Of a DNA stretch of 64,000 nt, positions 27,573 to 36,384 are shown in pieces. The notes beneath the pieces were generated by a model that did not search any database, was not told the origin of the DNA, and saw nothing but the letters and a program-made list of their open reading frames with translations. Source of the stretch: Achromobacter xylosoxidans A8 (GTDB taxonomy: Bacteria > Pseudomonadota > Gammaproteobacteria > Burkholderiales > Burkholderiaceae_B); NCBI RefSeq assembly GCF_000165835.1, contig NC_014640.1:496001-560000 (forward strand), read 5' to 3'. Position 1 is the stretch's first letter, and every line of letters starts with the position of its first letter. The position numbers and the translations under genes are program-made.

Positions 27573-28211
27573 ATGCTGCCTTTTCCGTTCCTGCCCACCC
27601 CCTCGCGACTGGCTGTAAGCGCGCTCAACGCCCTGTTGCGGCGCGAGGACTGGGCGCGCGAGCGCCTCGCCCGGCACGCCGGCAAGACCGTGCGTTTTGC
27701 GCTGGGCGGCTTCAGCCTGGGCCTGACCATAGACAGCGAAGGCCTGGCGGCCCAGGCCGATGCGGCCGTGGTGCCCGACGTGACCCTGACGGTCGCGCCT
27801 GAAAAGCTGCCGCTGCCGCGCCTGGGCGCGGACCGCGAGACGCCCGACTTCGCCGAGGCGACCCATATTTCGGGCGACGCGGCGCTGGCGCAAGTGGTGG
27901 CGGACCTGTCCAAGCAACTGCGCTGGGATCCGGAAGACGCGCTGGCCCGGGTGGTGGGCGACATTGCCGCGTTGCGCCTGGTGGGCGGCGCCCGCGCCGC
28001 GGCGGGCGGCGCGCGCACGGCCGGCCTGCGCCTGGCCGAGAACGTGTCGGAATACCTGTCCGAGGAAAGCGGCATGCTGGCAAGCCGCCCCGCGCTGGAG
28101 CAATGGCGCCTGGACCTGGCCGAACTGAATGCCCGCGCCGACGCGCTGGCCCGCTCGGCCGCCGCGCTGCAAACCCGTCTGGCATCCGCCAGCGCAAAGC
28201 GGGGCGTCTGA
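27573..28211 (+). CDS. ubiJ: ubiquinone biosynthesis accessory factor UbiJ (SCP2 domain)
   Basis: A 212-residue protein with an SCP2-type lipid-binding domain in its first half (AGKTVRFALGGFSLGLTIDS) and a helical C-terminus. UbiJ helps organise the ubiquinone-making complex and is named YigP in older work. The ATG at 27573 gives the usual start; TTG 27561 is also in frame. It lies three bases before ubiB. Identification rests on the fold-like N-terminus and the ubiE-ubiJ-ubiB context. Confidence 0.85.
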   Translation: MLPFPFLPTPSRLAVSALNALLRREDWARERLARHAGKTVRFALGGFSLGLTIDSEGLAAQADAAVVPDVTLTVAPEKLPLPRLGADRETPDFAEATHISGDAALAQVVADLSKQLRWDPEDALARVVGDIAALRLVGGARAAAGGARTAGLRLAENVSEYLSEESGMLASRPALEQWRLDLAELNARADALARSAAALQTRLASASAKRGV

Positions 28212-28214
28212 TAC

Positions 28215-29768
28215 ATGTTTCCCCTGCTGCGCCTCTTCCGCATCATCCTGGTTTCGCTGCGCTACGGCCTGGACGAGTTGGTGCTCTCCAGCCTGAACCA
28301 TCCGCTGGCCACCTGCCTCCTGCGCGTCATCCGCCTGGGCACGCGTCCGCGCAAGCCGCGGGGCTTGAGGCTGCGCCTGGCGCTGGAATCGCTGGGTCCG
28401 ATCTTCGTCAAGTTCGGGCAGGTGCTGTCCACCCGCCGCGACCTGATCCCCGCCGACATCGCCGACGAACTGGCCTTGCTGCAGGACCGCGTGCCGCCGT
28501 TCCCCTCGGCCCAGGCCGCTGCCTGCATCGAAACGGCGCTGGGTGCGCCGCCCGAGAAGCTGTTCGCCCAGTTCGAAGTGGACCCGGTGGCCTCGGCCTC
28601 GATTGCCCAGGTGCACTTCGCCGTGCTGCACGACGGCCGCGAGGTCGCGGTCAAGGTGCTGCGTCCGGGCATGCTCAGCATCATCGAGAAAGACCTGTCG
28701 CTGCTGAAGGTGGTGGCGCGCATCATCGAGCGCCTGGGCGCCGACGGCCGCCGTCTGAAGCCGCGCGAAGTGGTGGCCGAGTTCGACAAGTACTTGCACG
28801 ACGAGCTGGACCTGGTGCGCGAAGCCTCCAATTGCAGCCAGCTGCGCCGTAACTTCGGCCCCGAGTCCGGCCGCGGCGACATGCTGATCGTGCCTGAGGT
28901 GATCTGGGAATACACCGCATCCACCGTGTTCACCATGCAGCGCATGTACGGCATGCCGGTGGGCCAGGTGGAGCGCATGCGCCAGGCCGGCATCGACATC
29001 CCGACGCTGGCGCGCACCGGCGTGGAGATCTTCTTCACGCAGGTCTTCACCGACGGCTTTTTCCACGCCGACATGCACCCGGGCAACATCTACGTGTCGG
29101 ATCGCCCGGATACGCTGGGCAGCTATATCGCCCTGGACTTCGGCATCGTCGGCTCGCTGTCCGAGTTCGACAAGAATTACCTGGCGCAGAACTTCCTGGC
29201 CTTCTTCCACCGCGACTATCGTCGCGTGGCGCAGTTGCACATCGAATCGGGCTGGGTGCCGCCCGATACGCGCGAAGAAGAGCTGGAGGGCGCGGTGCGC
29301 GCCGTCTGCGAACCTTACTTTGACCGGCCGTTGTCGGAGATCTCACTGGGGCAGGTGCTGCTGCGCTTGTTCCAGACCTCGCGCCGGTTCAATGTGGAGA
29401 TCCAGCCGCAGCTGGTCCTGTTGCAGAAGACCTTGCTGAACGTCGAGGGATTGGGCCGCCAGCTCGATCCCAACCTGGATCTCTGGAAGACCGCCAAGCC
29501 CTATCTGGAACGCTGGATGCGTCAGCGTGTCGGATTCAAGGGGCTGCGGCAGAGCCTGGAAAAAGAAGCCGCGCAGTGGTCGCAAATGCTGCCCGCTTTG
29601 CCCAGGCTGGTCCATGACCACCTGAGCCGTCCGAATGTCTCGCCCGCCTTGCTGGCCGAGATGATCCAATTGCGGCGGGCGCAGGAACAGAACAACCGGC
29701 TGGTTGCAGCGCTGGTTGGGGTGGCGGCGGTCGCCATCGGGGTCGCGTTATGGGCCTTGACCCGATAG
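28215..29768 (+). CDS. ubiB: ubiquinone biosynthesis protein kinase/ATPase-like UbiB
   Basis: A 517-residue ABC1/ADCK-family protein needed for ubiquinone synthesis. The KxGQ motif is in [16 protein letters not shown]. The kinase-like core has [36 protein letters not shown] and the DFG-like [11 protein letters not shown]-terminal membrane helix, [20 protein letters not shown], anchors it to the inner membrane. Length matches E. coli UbiB (546). Confidence 0.95.
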   Translation: MFPLLRLFRIILVSLRYGLDELVLSSLNHPLATCLLRVIRLGTRPRKPRGLRLRLALESLGPIFVKFGQVLSTRRDLIPADIADELALLQDRVPPFPSAQAAACIETALGAPPEKLFAQFEVDPVASASIAQVHFAVLHDGREVAVKVLRPGMLSIIEKDLSLLKVVARIIERLGADGRRLKPREVVAEFDKYLHDELDLVREASNCSQLRRNFGPESGRGDMLIVPEVIWEYTASTVFTMQRMYGMPVGQVERMRQAGIDIPTLARTGVEIFFTQVFTDGFFHADMHPGNIYVSDRPDTLGSYIALDFGIVGSLSEFDKNYLAQNFLAFFHRDYRRVAQLHIESGWVPPDTREEELEGAVRAVCEPYFDRPLSEISLGQVLLRLFQTSRRFNVEIQPQLVLLQKTLLNVEGLGRQLDPNLDLWKTAKPYLERWMRQRVGFKGLRQSLEKEAAQWSQMLPALPRLVHDHLSRPNVSPALLAEMIQLRRAQEQNNRLVAALVGVAAVAIGVALWALTR

Positions 29769-29799
29769 GCGGCGCGATGATCTAGACGGCATCTGTCAT

Positions 29800-29815
29800 G
29801 TTTCATTCATGAAAC
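29800..29815. promoter_or_regulatory. 16-bp palindrome between ubiB and the ferritin-like gene
   Basis: GTTTCATTCATGAAAC consists of 7-bp inverted repeats around TC. It sits in the 185-bp gap before the ferritin-like gene and might be an operator. No U-tract follows, so a terminator is less likely. Confidence 0.35.
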
Positions 29816-29953
29816 GGTCATCATAGCTTCGCGGTATACGGCGAAAAATAGCGCTGCGGTGGATGAATGCAGCGCCCTCGCCGGCAAGGCGCGCGCCATT
29901 CATTAATTTCTATATCTATAGCCCCACTAGCGGGACGAATACAAGGGCAGACC

Positions 29954-30832
29954 ATGCTTTATCCTGAACTCTTCAAGACCATGGAAGCTGTGCGCTGGAA
30001 CATGGCGCATGACATACCCTGGGGTGATTTCGATCGCAGCAAGCTCTCGGACGAGCAAGCCCACACGATCAAGATGAATGCCATCACGGAATGGGCAGCC
30101 TTGCCGGCCACCGAAATGTTCCTGCGCGACAATCGTGGCGACAGCGATTTCTGCGCGTTCATGTCGGTGTGGTTCTTTGAAGAGCAGAAGCATTCGCTGG
30201 TGCTGATCGAATACCTGCGCCGCTTTTGCCCGGACCTGGTGCCCACCGAGGAAGAACTGCACAACGTGCGCTTCGAGTTCGATGCCGCGCCCGAACTTGA
30301 AACCCTGATGCTGCACTTTTGCGGCGAGGTCCGCCTGAACCACTGGTACCGCCGCGCCGCTGAATGGCACACGGAGCCGGTCATCAAGGCCATCTACAAG
30401 ACAGTGGCCCAGGACGAGGCCCGCCACGCTGGCGCCTACCTGCAATACATGCGCCGCGCCCTGCACGACCGCGGCCAGGACACCAGCGAGCAGGCCCGCC
30501 TGGCGTTCTCCAAGATCGGTGTGCTGATGGCCTCGGCCGGCCGTACGCAGCAGGCCCTGCACCCGACCAACCTGCATGTGAACAAGGACCTGTTCCCCAA
30601 CGACACGGTGCAGTCGCGCCTGCCGGAACCGGGTTGGCTGGAGCACTGGCTGGACACGCAGATCCGCTTTGACGGCGAGTGGGAGCAGAAGGTCGCCACG
30701 CGCATCCTGCACATCCTGTCCAAGCTGATGGACCGCAGCTTCGAAACGGTGAAGGACCTGAACCGCTACCGCAAGGAAATGACGGCCCTGATCGTGCCCA
30801 AGGAAAAGCAGATCATCCTGGGCGGCGCCTGA
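29954..30832 (+). CDS. ferritin-like di-iron protein (acyl-ACP-desaturase-like fold)
   Basis: A 292-residue soluble helical protein. It has the paired carboxylate motifs of di-iron four-helix bundles: a Glu in TEWAALPATEMF, the ExxH of FFEEQKHS, a Glu in CGEVRLNHWY, and the ExxH of AQDEARHAGA. This arrangement fits the ferritin-like superfamily including stearoyl-ACP desaturases. The real reaction (desaturation, hydroxylation or other O2 chemistry) is unknown. ATG 29954 is preceded by AAGGGCAG. It stands alone, 185 bp after ubiB and 22 bp before rfaE2. Confidence 0.8.
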   Translation: MLYPELFKTMEAVRWNMAHDIPWGDFDRSKLSDEQAHTIKMNAITEWAALPATEMFLRDNRGDSDFCAFMSVWFFEEQKHSLVLIEYLRRFCPDLVPTEEELHNVRFEFDAAPELETLMLHFCGEVRLNHWYRRAAEWHTEPVIKAIYKTVAQDEARHAGAYLQYMRRALHDRGQDTSEQARLAFSKIGVLMASAGRTQQALHPTNLHVNKDLFPNDTVQSRLPEPGWLEHWLDTQIRFDGEWEQKVATRILHILSKLMDRSFETVKDLNRYRKEMTALIVPKEKQIILGGA

Positions 30833-30854
30833 GGCGGGGCGATACAATCGCCGC

Positions 30855-31343
30855 ATGCCTGCCGCCCGTTTCGAATCCAAGGTCCTGTCCCGCGACGAAT
30901 GCGTCGCCGCCGTCGCCGCCGGCCGCTTGCCGCGGCCGCTGGTGTTCACCAACGGCGTCTTCGACATCCTGCACCGGGGCCACGCGACCTACCTCGACCA
31001 GGCCGCCCAGCTGGGCGCGACCCTGGTGGTGGCGGTCAACACCGACGAGTCGGTGCGCCGTCTGGGCAAGGGCGCCGAGCGCCCGCTGAACCGCATGGAA
31101 GACCGCGCCGCCTTGTTGGCCGCGCTGGGCTGCGTGACCGTGGTCACGTCTTTTCATGAAGACACGCCCGAGGCTCTGATCGGCCAGCTCAAGCCCGACC
31201 TGATCGTCAAGGGCGGCGACTACGACATGGAAAAGCTGCCCGAGACCGCCCTGGTCAAGTCCTGGGGCGGCCGCGCGGTGGCGATTCCGTTCGAGTTCGA
31301 GCGCTCGACCACGGCGCTCGTGAAGAAAATCCAGAGCCAGTAA
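30855..31343 (+). CDS. rfaE2: heptose 1-phosphate adenylyltransferase RfaE2
   Basis: A 162-residue cytidylyltransferase-family enzyme corresponding to the C-terminal half of HldE. It makes ADP-D-glycero-beta-D-manno-heptose for lipopolysaccharide core. The nucleotidyltransferase HxGH motif is in VFDILHRGHATYLD, and ADLVVKGGDY-type sequence appears as LIVKGGDYDMEKLPE. The kinase half is not adjacent and would be encoded elsewhere. Confidence 0.92.
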   Translation: MPAARFESKVLSRDECVAAVAAGRLPRPLVFTNGVFDILHRGHATYLDQAAQLGATLVVAVNTDESVRRLGKGAERPLNRMEDRAALLAALGCVTVVTSFHEDTPEALIGQLKPDLIVKGGDYDMEKLPETALVKSWGGRAVAIPFEFERSTTALVKKIQSQ

Positions 31344-31364
31344 CCGCAGGCCCCCGCAGCGGGG

Positions 31365-32696
31365 TCAGCGCGGCTCGCGCAGCAAGCGGTTGATCGCTTC
31401 CAGGTCCGTTTCGGCCAGGATGCCGCTGGTGGCCTTCAGACGCAGGCTGGTGAGCACGGTGCTGTAGCGCGCCAGGGCCAGGTCGCGCTGGGTGGCGTAA
31501 AGCTGCTGCTGGGCGTTGAGCACGTCCAGGTTGATACGCACCCCGACCTCATAGCCGGTGCGATTGGCCTCGACCGCGGCGCGGCTGGATTTTTCGCCGG
31601 CCTCCAGGGCCTGGATCCGGGCCAGCCCGCTGGTCACGCCGGTGTAGTACTGGCGCGCGGACTGGACGGCCTGGCGGCGCGCCGCCTCGTAGTCGTGGCG
31701 AGCCTTTTGCTCCAGCTGGACCTTTTCGGTCACTTGCGACGAGACGCCGCCGCCGGAGTACAGCGGAATCGACAGCACCACTCCGATCGTGCTGTCTATC
31801 GGCTTGCCCGGCGCGGCATTGCGCATGACGGCGTCGCTGGCGCTGCCGCTGCTGGCGCGCAGGTTCAGGGTGGGGTAATGGCCGCTCTTGGCGATCTGGA
31901 TCTCGCGGCCGGCGATGCGGGTCAAGAGTTGCGCGCGCAGCACGTCCAGGCTGGAAGCCTCGGCCTGGTTGCTCCAGTCGGCCACGCGGGCGGGCTGCGG
32001 CGCCGGCAGCTGCACGCCGTAGGGCAGTTCGGCCAGCGCGCCCGGCGCCGTGCCGATGATCTTGGCCAATTCGTCGCGGCGGACTTCCAGGTCGTTCTGC
32101 AGGCGCAGTTCCTGCGCCACCACCAGGTCGTAGCGCGACTGCGCCTCGTAGGTGTCGGTGATGGTGGCGTTGCCGAGTTCAAAGTTGCGCTTGGCGGACT
32201 CCAGCTGCCCGGCCACGGCGGCCTTTTCGGCTTCGGTGGCGGTCAGCGTGTCCTGGGCATAGAGCACATTGAAATAGGCGTCGGCCACGCGCAGCAGCAG
32301 GTCCTGGTAGGCCTGCTGCAGTTGCACTTCGACGTCGGCGACGATCAGCTTGGATTGTTCGAAGTTCTGCCAGCGGCCCCAGTCGAACAGCGGCTGGGTC
32401 AGGGACAGGTCCCAGACGCCGCGGCCGCCGCTGTAGGCCACGCCCAGGCCGCGGGTGCTGCGGGTTTCCTGGTAGGCGCCGCCGGCTTCGGCGGAGATCA
32501 GGGGCAGGAGCAGGGAACGGGCCTGGGGTTCTTTTTCCAGGCCGGCGCGGTAGTTGGCGCGCGCGGCGGCGTAGATCGGGTCATTGCCCAGCGCCGATTG
32601 CCAGATCTGGATCAGGTTCTGCGCGCGGACAAGCGATGGGCCGACGCTCGCGGCGCAGGTAAAAACCAGTAAAGCCGTTAGCAATCGGACACGCAT
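31365..32696 (-). CDS. tolC: TolC-family outer-membrane channel
   Basis: A 443-residue outer-membrane factor with signal peptide (RLLTALLVFTCAASVGPSLV). It has the duplicated helical pattern of TolC: NLIQIWQSALGNDPIYAAAR at the start and GVRINLDVLNAQQQLYATQR near the end. It forms the exit duct for efflux pumps or type I secretion. Start at ATG 32696; TTG 32705 is an alternative, and neither has a strong ribosome-binding site. It follows the Pcm-like gene on the same strand, an arrangement common in this family of bacteria. Confidence 0.92.
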   Translation of the reverse strand: MRVRLLTALLVFTCAASVGPSLVRAQNLIQIWQSALGNDPIYAAARANYRAGLEKEPQARSLLLPLISAEAGGAYQETRSTRGLGVAYSGGRGVWDLSLTQPLFDWGRWQNFEQSKLIVADVEVQLQQAYQDLLLRVADAYFNVLYAQDTLTATEAEKAAVAGQLESAKRNFELGNATITDTYEAQSRYDLVVAQELRLQNDLEVRRDELAKIIGTAPGALAELPYGVQLPAPQPARVADWSNQAEASSLDVLRAQLLTRIAGREIQIAKSGHYPTLNLRASSGSASDAVMRNAAPGKPIDSTIGVVLSIPLYSGGGVSSQVTEKVQLEQKARHDYEAARRQAVQSARQYYTGVTSGLARIQALEAGEKSSRAAVEANRTGYEVGVRINLDVLNAQQQLYATQRDLALARYSTVLTSLRLKATSGILAETDLEAINRLLREPR

Positions 32697-32775
32697 GATG
32701 ATCAACGATACGCCGGGTCGCCCGGGGCGCCGCTGCCCCGTCAGAGGGGCAGGCGCCCGGCTGCGGGGTTGGGGA

Positions 32776-33456
32776 TCAGAACTTGAACTGCGAGACCGCG
32801 ACGCCGCGCAGCGGCTTGATGACGGTTTCGAACAGGTTCACGGTTTCGAAGCTGGCCGCAGTGGTGCGGGTGATGCGACAGGCGGTCATGACGGGGGCCT
32901 GGCCCACGACCACGACCAGGCGGCCGCCCACGCGCAGCTGGTACTTCAGCGCGTCGGGGACGGTCGGCACGGAACCCGTGACGAGAATGGCGTCGTATTC
33001 GGTGGAGCCCCAGCCGTTGCGGGCATCGCCGGTTTCGACCTTGACGTTGGTGACGTTGCTCATCTGCAGGTTCTGCTGCGCGAACGTCACCAGGCGGCTG
33101 TCGATCTCGACCGAGGTGACCTGCTGCGCCAGGTAGCCCAGCAGCGCGGCCTGGTAGCCGGAGCCGGTGCCGATTTCCAGCACACAGTCGGACTTGGTCA
33201 GCAGCAGCTCTTGCGCCAGGCGGGCTTCCACCTTGGGCGCCAGCATGTTCTGGCGGGTGTTGACCGCGTTGATCTCAAGCGGCAGTTCCAGGTCGGAAAA
33301 CGCCAGCGCGCGCAGGGCCGGCGGAACGAATTGTTCGCGGCGCACATCGAACAGCGCTTGCAGCACGTTGGCGTCCAGAACATCCCAGGGGCGGATCTGC
33401 TGTTCCACCATGTTGAAGCGGGCTTGTTCTACGTCGGGCAGGGTCGAAGCGTTCAT
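32776..33456 (-). CDS. protein-L-isoaspartate O-methyltransferase-like protein
   Basis: A 226-residue Pcm-family methyltransferase. It begins with MVEQQIRPWDVLD and has AdoMet motif I in VLEIGTGSGYQAALLGYL. The typical Pcm segment ending GRLVVVVGQ is present. In this lineage such proteins precede tolC; they may repair isoaspartyl residues or have diverged. Start chosen at 33456, since upstream codons encode a short unlike hydrophobic leader. Confidence 0.85.
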   Translation of the reverse strand: MNASTLPDVEQARFNMVEQQIRPWDVLDANVLQALFDVRREQFVPPALRALAFSDLELPLEINAVNTRQNMLAPKVEARLAQELLLTKSDCVLEIGTGSGYQAALLGYLAQQVTSVEIDSRLVTFAQQNLQMSNVTNVKVETGDARNGWGSTEYDAILVTGSVPTVPDALKYQLRVGGRLVVVVGQAPVMTACRITRTTAASFETVNLFETVIKPLRGVAVSQFKF

Positions 33457-33557
33457 GACGGTCAGAAAAAACAGAGGAATCAACAGACCATTGTACCGAT
33501 TCGTAGCGTCCTGTGACGCCGCGCCCCGCCGACAGATGTTTCAGGCGCTGCCCGCGC

Positions 33558-34400
33558 CTACCACCAGGCGTGGAAGTGGTGCACCGGGCCGTGGCCGGAG
33601 CCCACCGACAGGCGCTCGGCGTGGCGGATGGCTTCCGTCAGGTAGGCCTTGGCGCGGCGCGCGGCCTCGGGCACGTCCCCGGTTTGCGGCAGCAGCGCGG
33701 CCAGCGCCGCCGACAAGGTGCAGCCGGTGCCGTGGGTGTTGACGGTTTCGATGCGGTGGCCGGGCAATTCGATCATGCGGTCGCCGTCGTGCAGCAGGTC
33801 GATGGTCTCGCTGCCGGGCAGGTGGCCGCCCTTGACCAGCACCCAGCGTTCGCCCGAGTGCGCCAGCTTGTTGCGCAGGCGCTCGGCCACGCGCCGCATT
33901 TCCTTGACCGTTTCCACCGGGCGCTCTTCCAGCAGCACGCCGGCCTCGGGCAGATTGGGCGTGAGCAGGGTGGCCTGGGGCAGCAAGGCCTCGCGCATGG
34001 CGCCCACGGCGTCGCGCTCCAGCAGCAGGTCGCCGCTCTTGGCCACCATGACCGGGTCCAGCACCACATGGGCCGGGGTCCATTTGGCGAGCTTCTCGGC
34101 CACCACCTGGATCACCGGCTGCTGGCCCAGCATGCCGATCTTGACCGCGTCGATGCGCACGTCCGCGAACAGCGTGTCGATCTGCTGGCCGACAAAGGCG
34201 GGCTGGACCGCCGAAATGCCGGTGACGCCCTGGGTGTTCTGCGCCGTCAGCGCCGCGATCACCGCGCAGCCGTAGGCGCCCAGCGCGCTCATGGCCTTGA
34301 CGTCGGCCAGGATGCCGGCGCCGCCGGACGGGTCGACGCCGGCGATGGTCAGCGCGTTGGGGATGGGACGGCCGCTGGCGGCCTGCTGGCGGCTGCTCAT
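33558..34400 (-). CDS. thiD: hydroxymethylpyrimidine/phosphomethylpyrimidine kinase ThiD
   Basis: A 280-residue ribokinase-fold enzyme that phosphorylates HMP and HMP-phosphate for thiamine. The family start is [20 protein letters not shown], with [16 protein letters not shown] in the middle. The catalytic anion-hole motif is [15 protein letters not shown]. Its ATG overlaps the thiG stop by four bases, so the two are translated as a coupled pair. Confidence 0.93.
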   Translation of the reverse strand: MSSRQQAASGRPIPNALTIAGVDPSGGAGILADVKAMSALGAYGCAVIAALTAQNTQGVTGISAVQPAFVGQQIDTLFADVRIDAVKIGMLGQQPVIQVVAEKLAKWTPAHVVLDPVMVAKSGDLLLERDAVGAMREALLPQATLLTPNLPEAGVLLEERPVETVKEMRRVAERLRNKLAHSGERWVLVKGGHLPGSETIDLLHDGDRMIELPGHRIETVNTHGTGCTLSAALAALLPQTGDVPEAARRAKAYLTEAIRHAERLSVGSGHGPVHHFHAWW

Positions 34401-35200
34401 TTGGGGGCGCCGGCGGTAATCAGCCCTTCGGTGGGCGAGCTGGGGGCGCCGCTGTACAGCTTCTTGGGCATGCGGCCGGCCAGGAAGGCCTCGCGGCCGG
34501 CTTCCACGCCCTTCTTCATGGCGCTGGCCATCAGGATGGGATCGCGCGCGCCGGCGATGGCGGTGTTCATCAGGACGGCGTCGCAGCCCAGTTCCATGGC
34601 GATGGCCGCGTCCGACGCGGTGCCCACGCCGGCGTCCACCACGATGGGCACGCGGGCCTGGTCGATGATGAGGCGCAGGTTCCAGGGGTTGAGGATGCCC
34701 ATGCCCGAGCCGATCAGCGAGGCCAGCGGCATCACGGCCACCGCGCCCAGGTCTTCCAGCATGCGGCACTGGATGGGATCGTCGGTGCAATACACCATGA
34801 CCTTGAAGCCGTCGTCCACCAGGGTCTTGGTGGCCTTGAGGGTTTCGGGCATGTTGGGGAACAGGGTCTGCGGGTCGCCCAGCACTTCCAGTTTCACCAG
34901 GTCGTGGCCGTCCAGCAGTTCGCGCGCCAGGCGCAGCGTGCGCACGGCGTCGTCGGCGCTATAGCAACCGGCGGTATTGGGCAGCAGCGTGAATTTCGAC
35001 GGCGGGACGTAGTCCAGCAGGTTCGGTTCGCCGGGGTTCTGGCCGATATTGGTGCGGCGGATGGCGACCGTGACGATTTCGGTGCCGCTGGCATCCAGCG
35101 CCGCGCGGGTCTGTTCAAAGTCCTTGTACTTGCCGGTGCCGACGAGCAGGCGCGACGAGTAGGCGCGGCCGGCGATGGTGAGAGTGTCTTGAGTGGTCAT
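34397..35200 (-). CDS. thiG: thiazole synthase ThiG
   Basis: A 267-residue TIM-barrel enzyme that builds the thiazole ring of thiamine. The Schiff-base Lys lies in [16 protein letters not shown], near residue 110. Phosphate-binding and C-terminal motifs are [20 protein letters not shown] and [14 protein letters not shown]. The usual partner thiS is not in the 153-bp leader or elsewhere nearby. I found no TPP riboswitch signature upstream. Confidence 0.94.
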   Translation of the reverse strand: MTTQDTLTIAGRAYSSRLLVGTGKYKDFEQTRAALDASGTEIVTVAIRRTNIGQNPGEPNLLDYVPPSKFTLLPNTAGCYSADDAVRTLRLARELLDGHDLVKLEVLGDPQTLFPNMPETLKATKTLVDDGFKVMVYCTDDPIQCRMLEDLGAVAVMPLASLIGSGMGILNPWNLRLIIDQARVPIVVDAGVGTASDAAIAMELGCDAVLMNTAIAGARDPILMASAMKKGVEAGREAFLAGRMPKKLYSGAPSSPTEGLITAGAPK

Positions 35201-35353
35201 GGCGGAGGTTCAAAGGGCGGGTGCGCACGATGCGAGGCCCGCGGGGACTGGCGATTCGTTGCTCGAATGATAAAGCACGACGCCGCACGGCAGAGGCGTC
35301 CGTTGAAATGCGGCGTTCCACTATTTGAAGATCGTGGCGTGCGCGGACCAAGA

Positions 35354-36331
35354 TCAGCGCAACCGGTCCAGGTCGGCGCAGATCGTCTCGGCGGCGTCGA
35401 TCAGGCGCGGACCCGGGCGGTACAGGGCGTCGGCGTCGACGCCGTACACATGGCCCAGTCGGGCCGCGGGCAGCCCCAGCGCCTGCCAGGCGGCCAGGTT
35501 GCGGGCGGCGTCCTGCGGGCGGGAGATGCCGGCCAGCACCGCCTCGGGCCGCGCCGCCAGCACGCTTTCCAGCGTGACCTGGGGCGCTACCACGGGCGCC
35601 TGGCCGAAGACGTTGACGCCGCCGCAGACGCGCAGGGCATCGCTGACGATGCTGCTGTTGTTCAAGGTGTAGATGGGATCCAGTCCCGCCTGCACGAACA
35701 CGCGCACGGGGCGGCGGCCGGCATAGCGCGCGGCCAGGGCGTCCAGGCGCGCGCGCAGGGCCTGGGCCGCGGGCCGCGCCTGCGCCTCGGTGCCGAACAG
35801 CGTGCCCATGCGTTCGACCGCGTCGGGGATGGCGGCCAGGGTCTGTGGATCGCTGTAGAACACCGGCACGCCCAGCTTGTCCATCACGCGCGCCAGCGGC
35901 GCGGCGGCGGCGGGTTGCCAGGCGATCAGCAGGTCCGGGCGCACGGCCGCCACGCGTTCGGGATCGGGCTGGGTGCCGTCGCCGATCACGGGCAACTGGC
36001 GGGCGGCGGGCGGATAGTCGCTGCCGCGGATGGTGGCGGCGATGCGGTCGCCTGCGCCTGCCGCAAAAACGAGTTCGGTCGCGTGCGGCGCCAGGGTGAC
36101 GGCGTGCCGGGCAGGAGCGGTCAGCGAGACCGCCCGGCCCTGGTCGTCGCGGACCTGGATGGCCGCGGCCGTGGCAGAGGCAGGCCCGGAAGCCGTCGCC
36201 GGACTTGCCGCGGAACCTGCAGCGGTCTGCGCCGCAGCTTGGCCGGCCGTGGCGCCGACCGCGCACAGCAGCGTACTCAGGGCCAGGAACAGCCCCGGAA
36301 CGATGCGAGAGCGGGCGCTTGCGTGGGTCAT
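35354..36331 (-). CDS. btuF: BtuF-like periplasmic cobalamin-binding protein
   Basis: A 325-residue exported protein with a signal peptide and an Ala/Thr/Ser-rich linker (about residues 1-60). A class III binding domain with a single helical backbone follows: APHATELVFAAGAGDRIAAT, then RPDLLIAWQPAAAAPLARVM. It lies 53 bp downstream of btuB on the same strand, and the operon is led by a cobalamin riboswitch, which makes B12 or cobinamide the likely ligand. No BtuC or BtuD gene is adjacent, so the permease must be elsewhere. Confidence 0.85.
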   Translation of the reverse strand: MTHASARSRIVPGLFLALSTLLCAVGATAGQAAAQTAAGSAASPATASGPASATAAAIQVRDDQGRAVSLTAPARHAVTLAPHATELVFAAGAGDRIAATIRGSDYPPAARQLPVIGDGTQPDPERVAAVRPDLLIAWQPAAAAPLARVMDKLGVPVFYSDPQTLAAIPDAVERMGTLFGTEAQARPAAQALRARLDALAARYAGRRPVRVFVQAGLDPIYTLNNSSIVSDALRVCGGVNVFGQAPVVAPQVTLESVLAARPEAVLAGISRPQDAARNLAAWQALGLPAARLGHVYGVDADALYRPGPRLIDAAETICADLDRLR

Positions 36332-36384
36332 GCAGGAAGCCGATATAGCCAGTGGGGAACGCCGACTATATCGGATGTCCGCGT

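Noticed and set aside
35201..35353. Possible TPP riboswitch before thiG
   Set aside because: The conserved CTGAGA and the ACCTGATCTGG-type elements are absent in either orientation.
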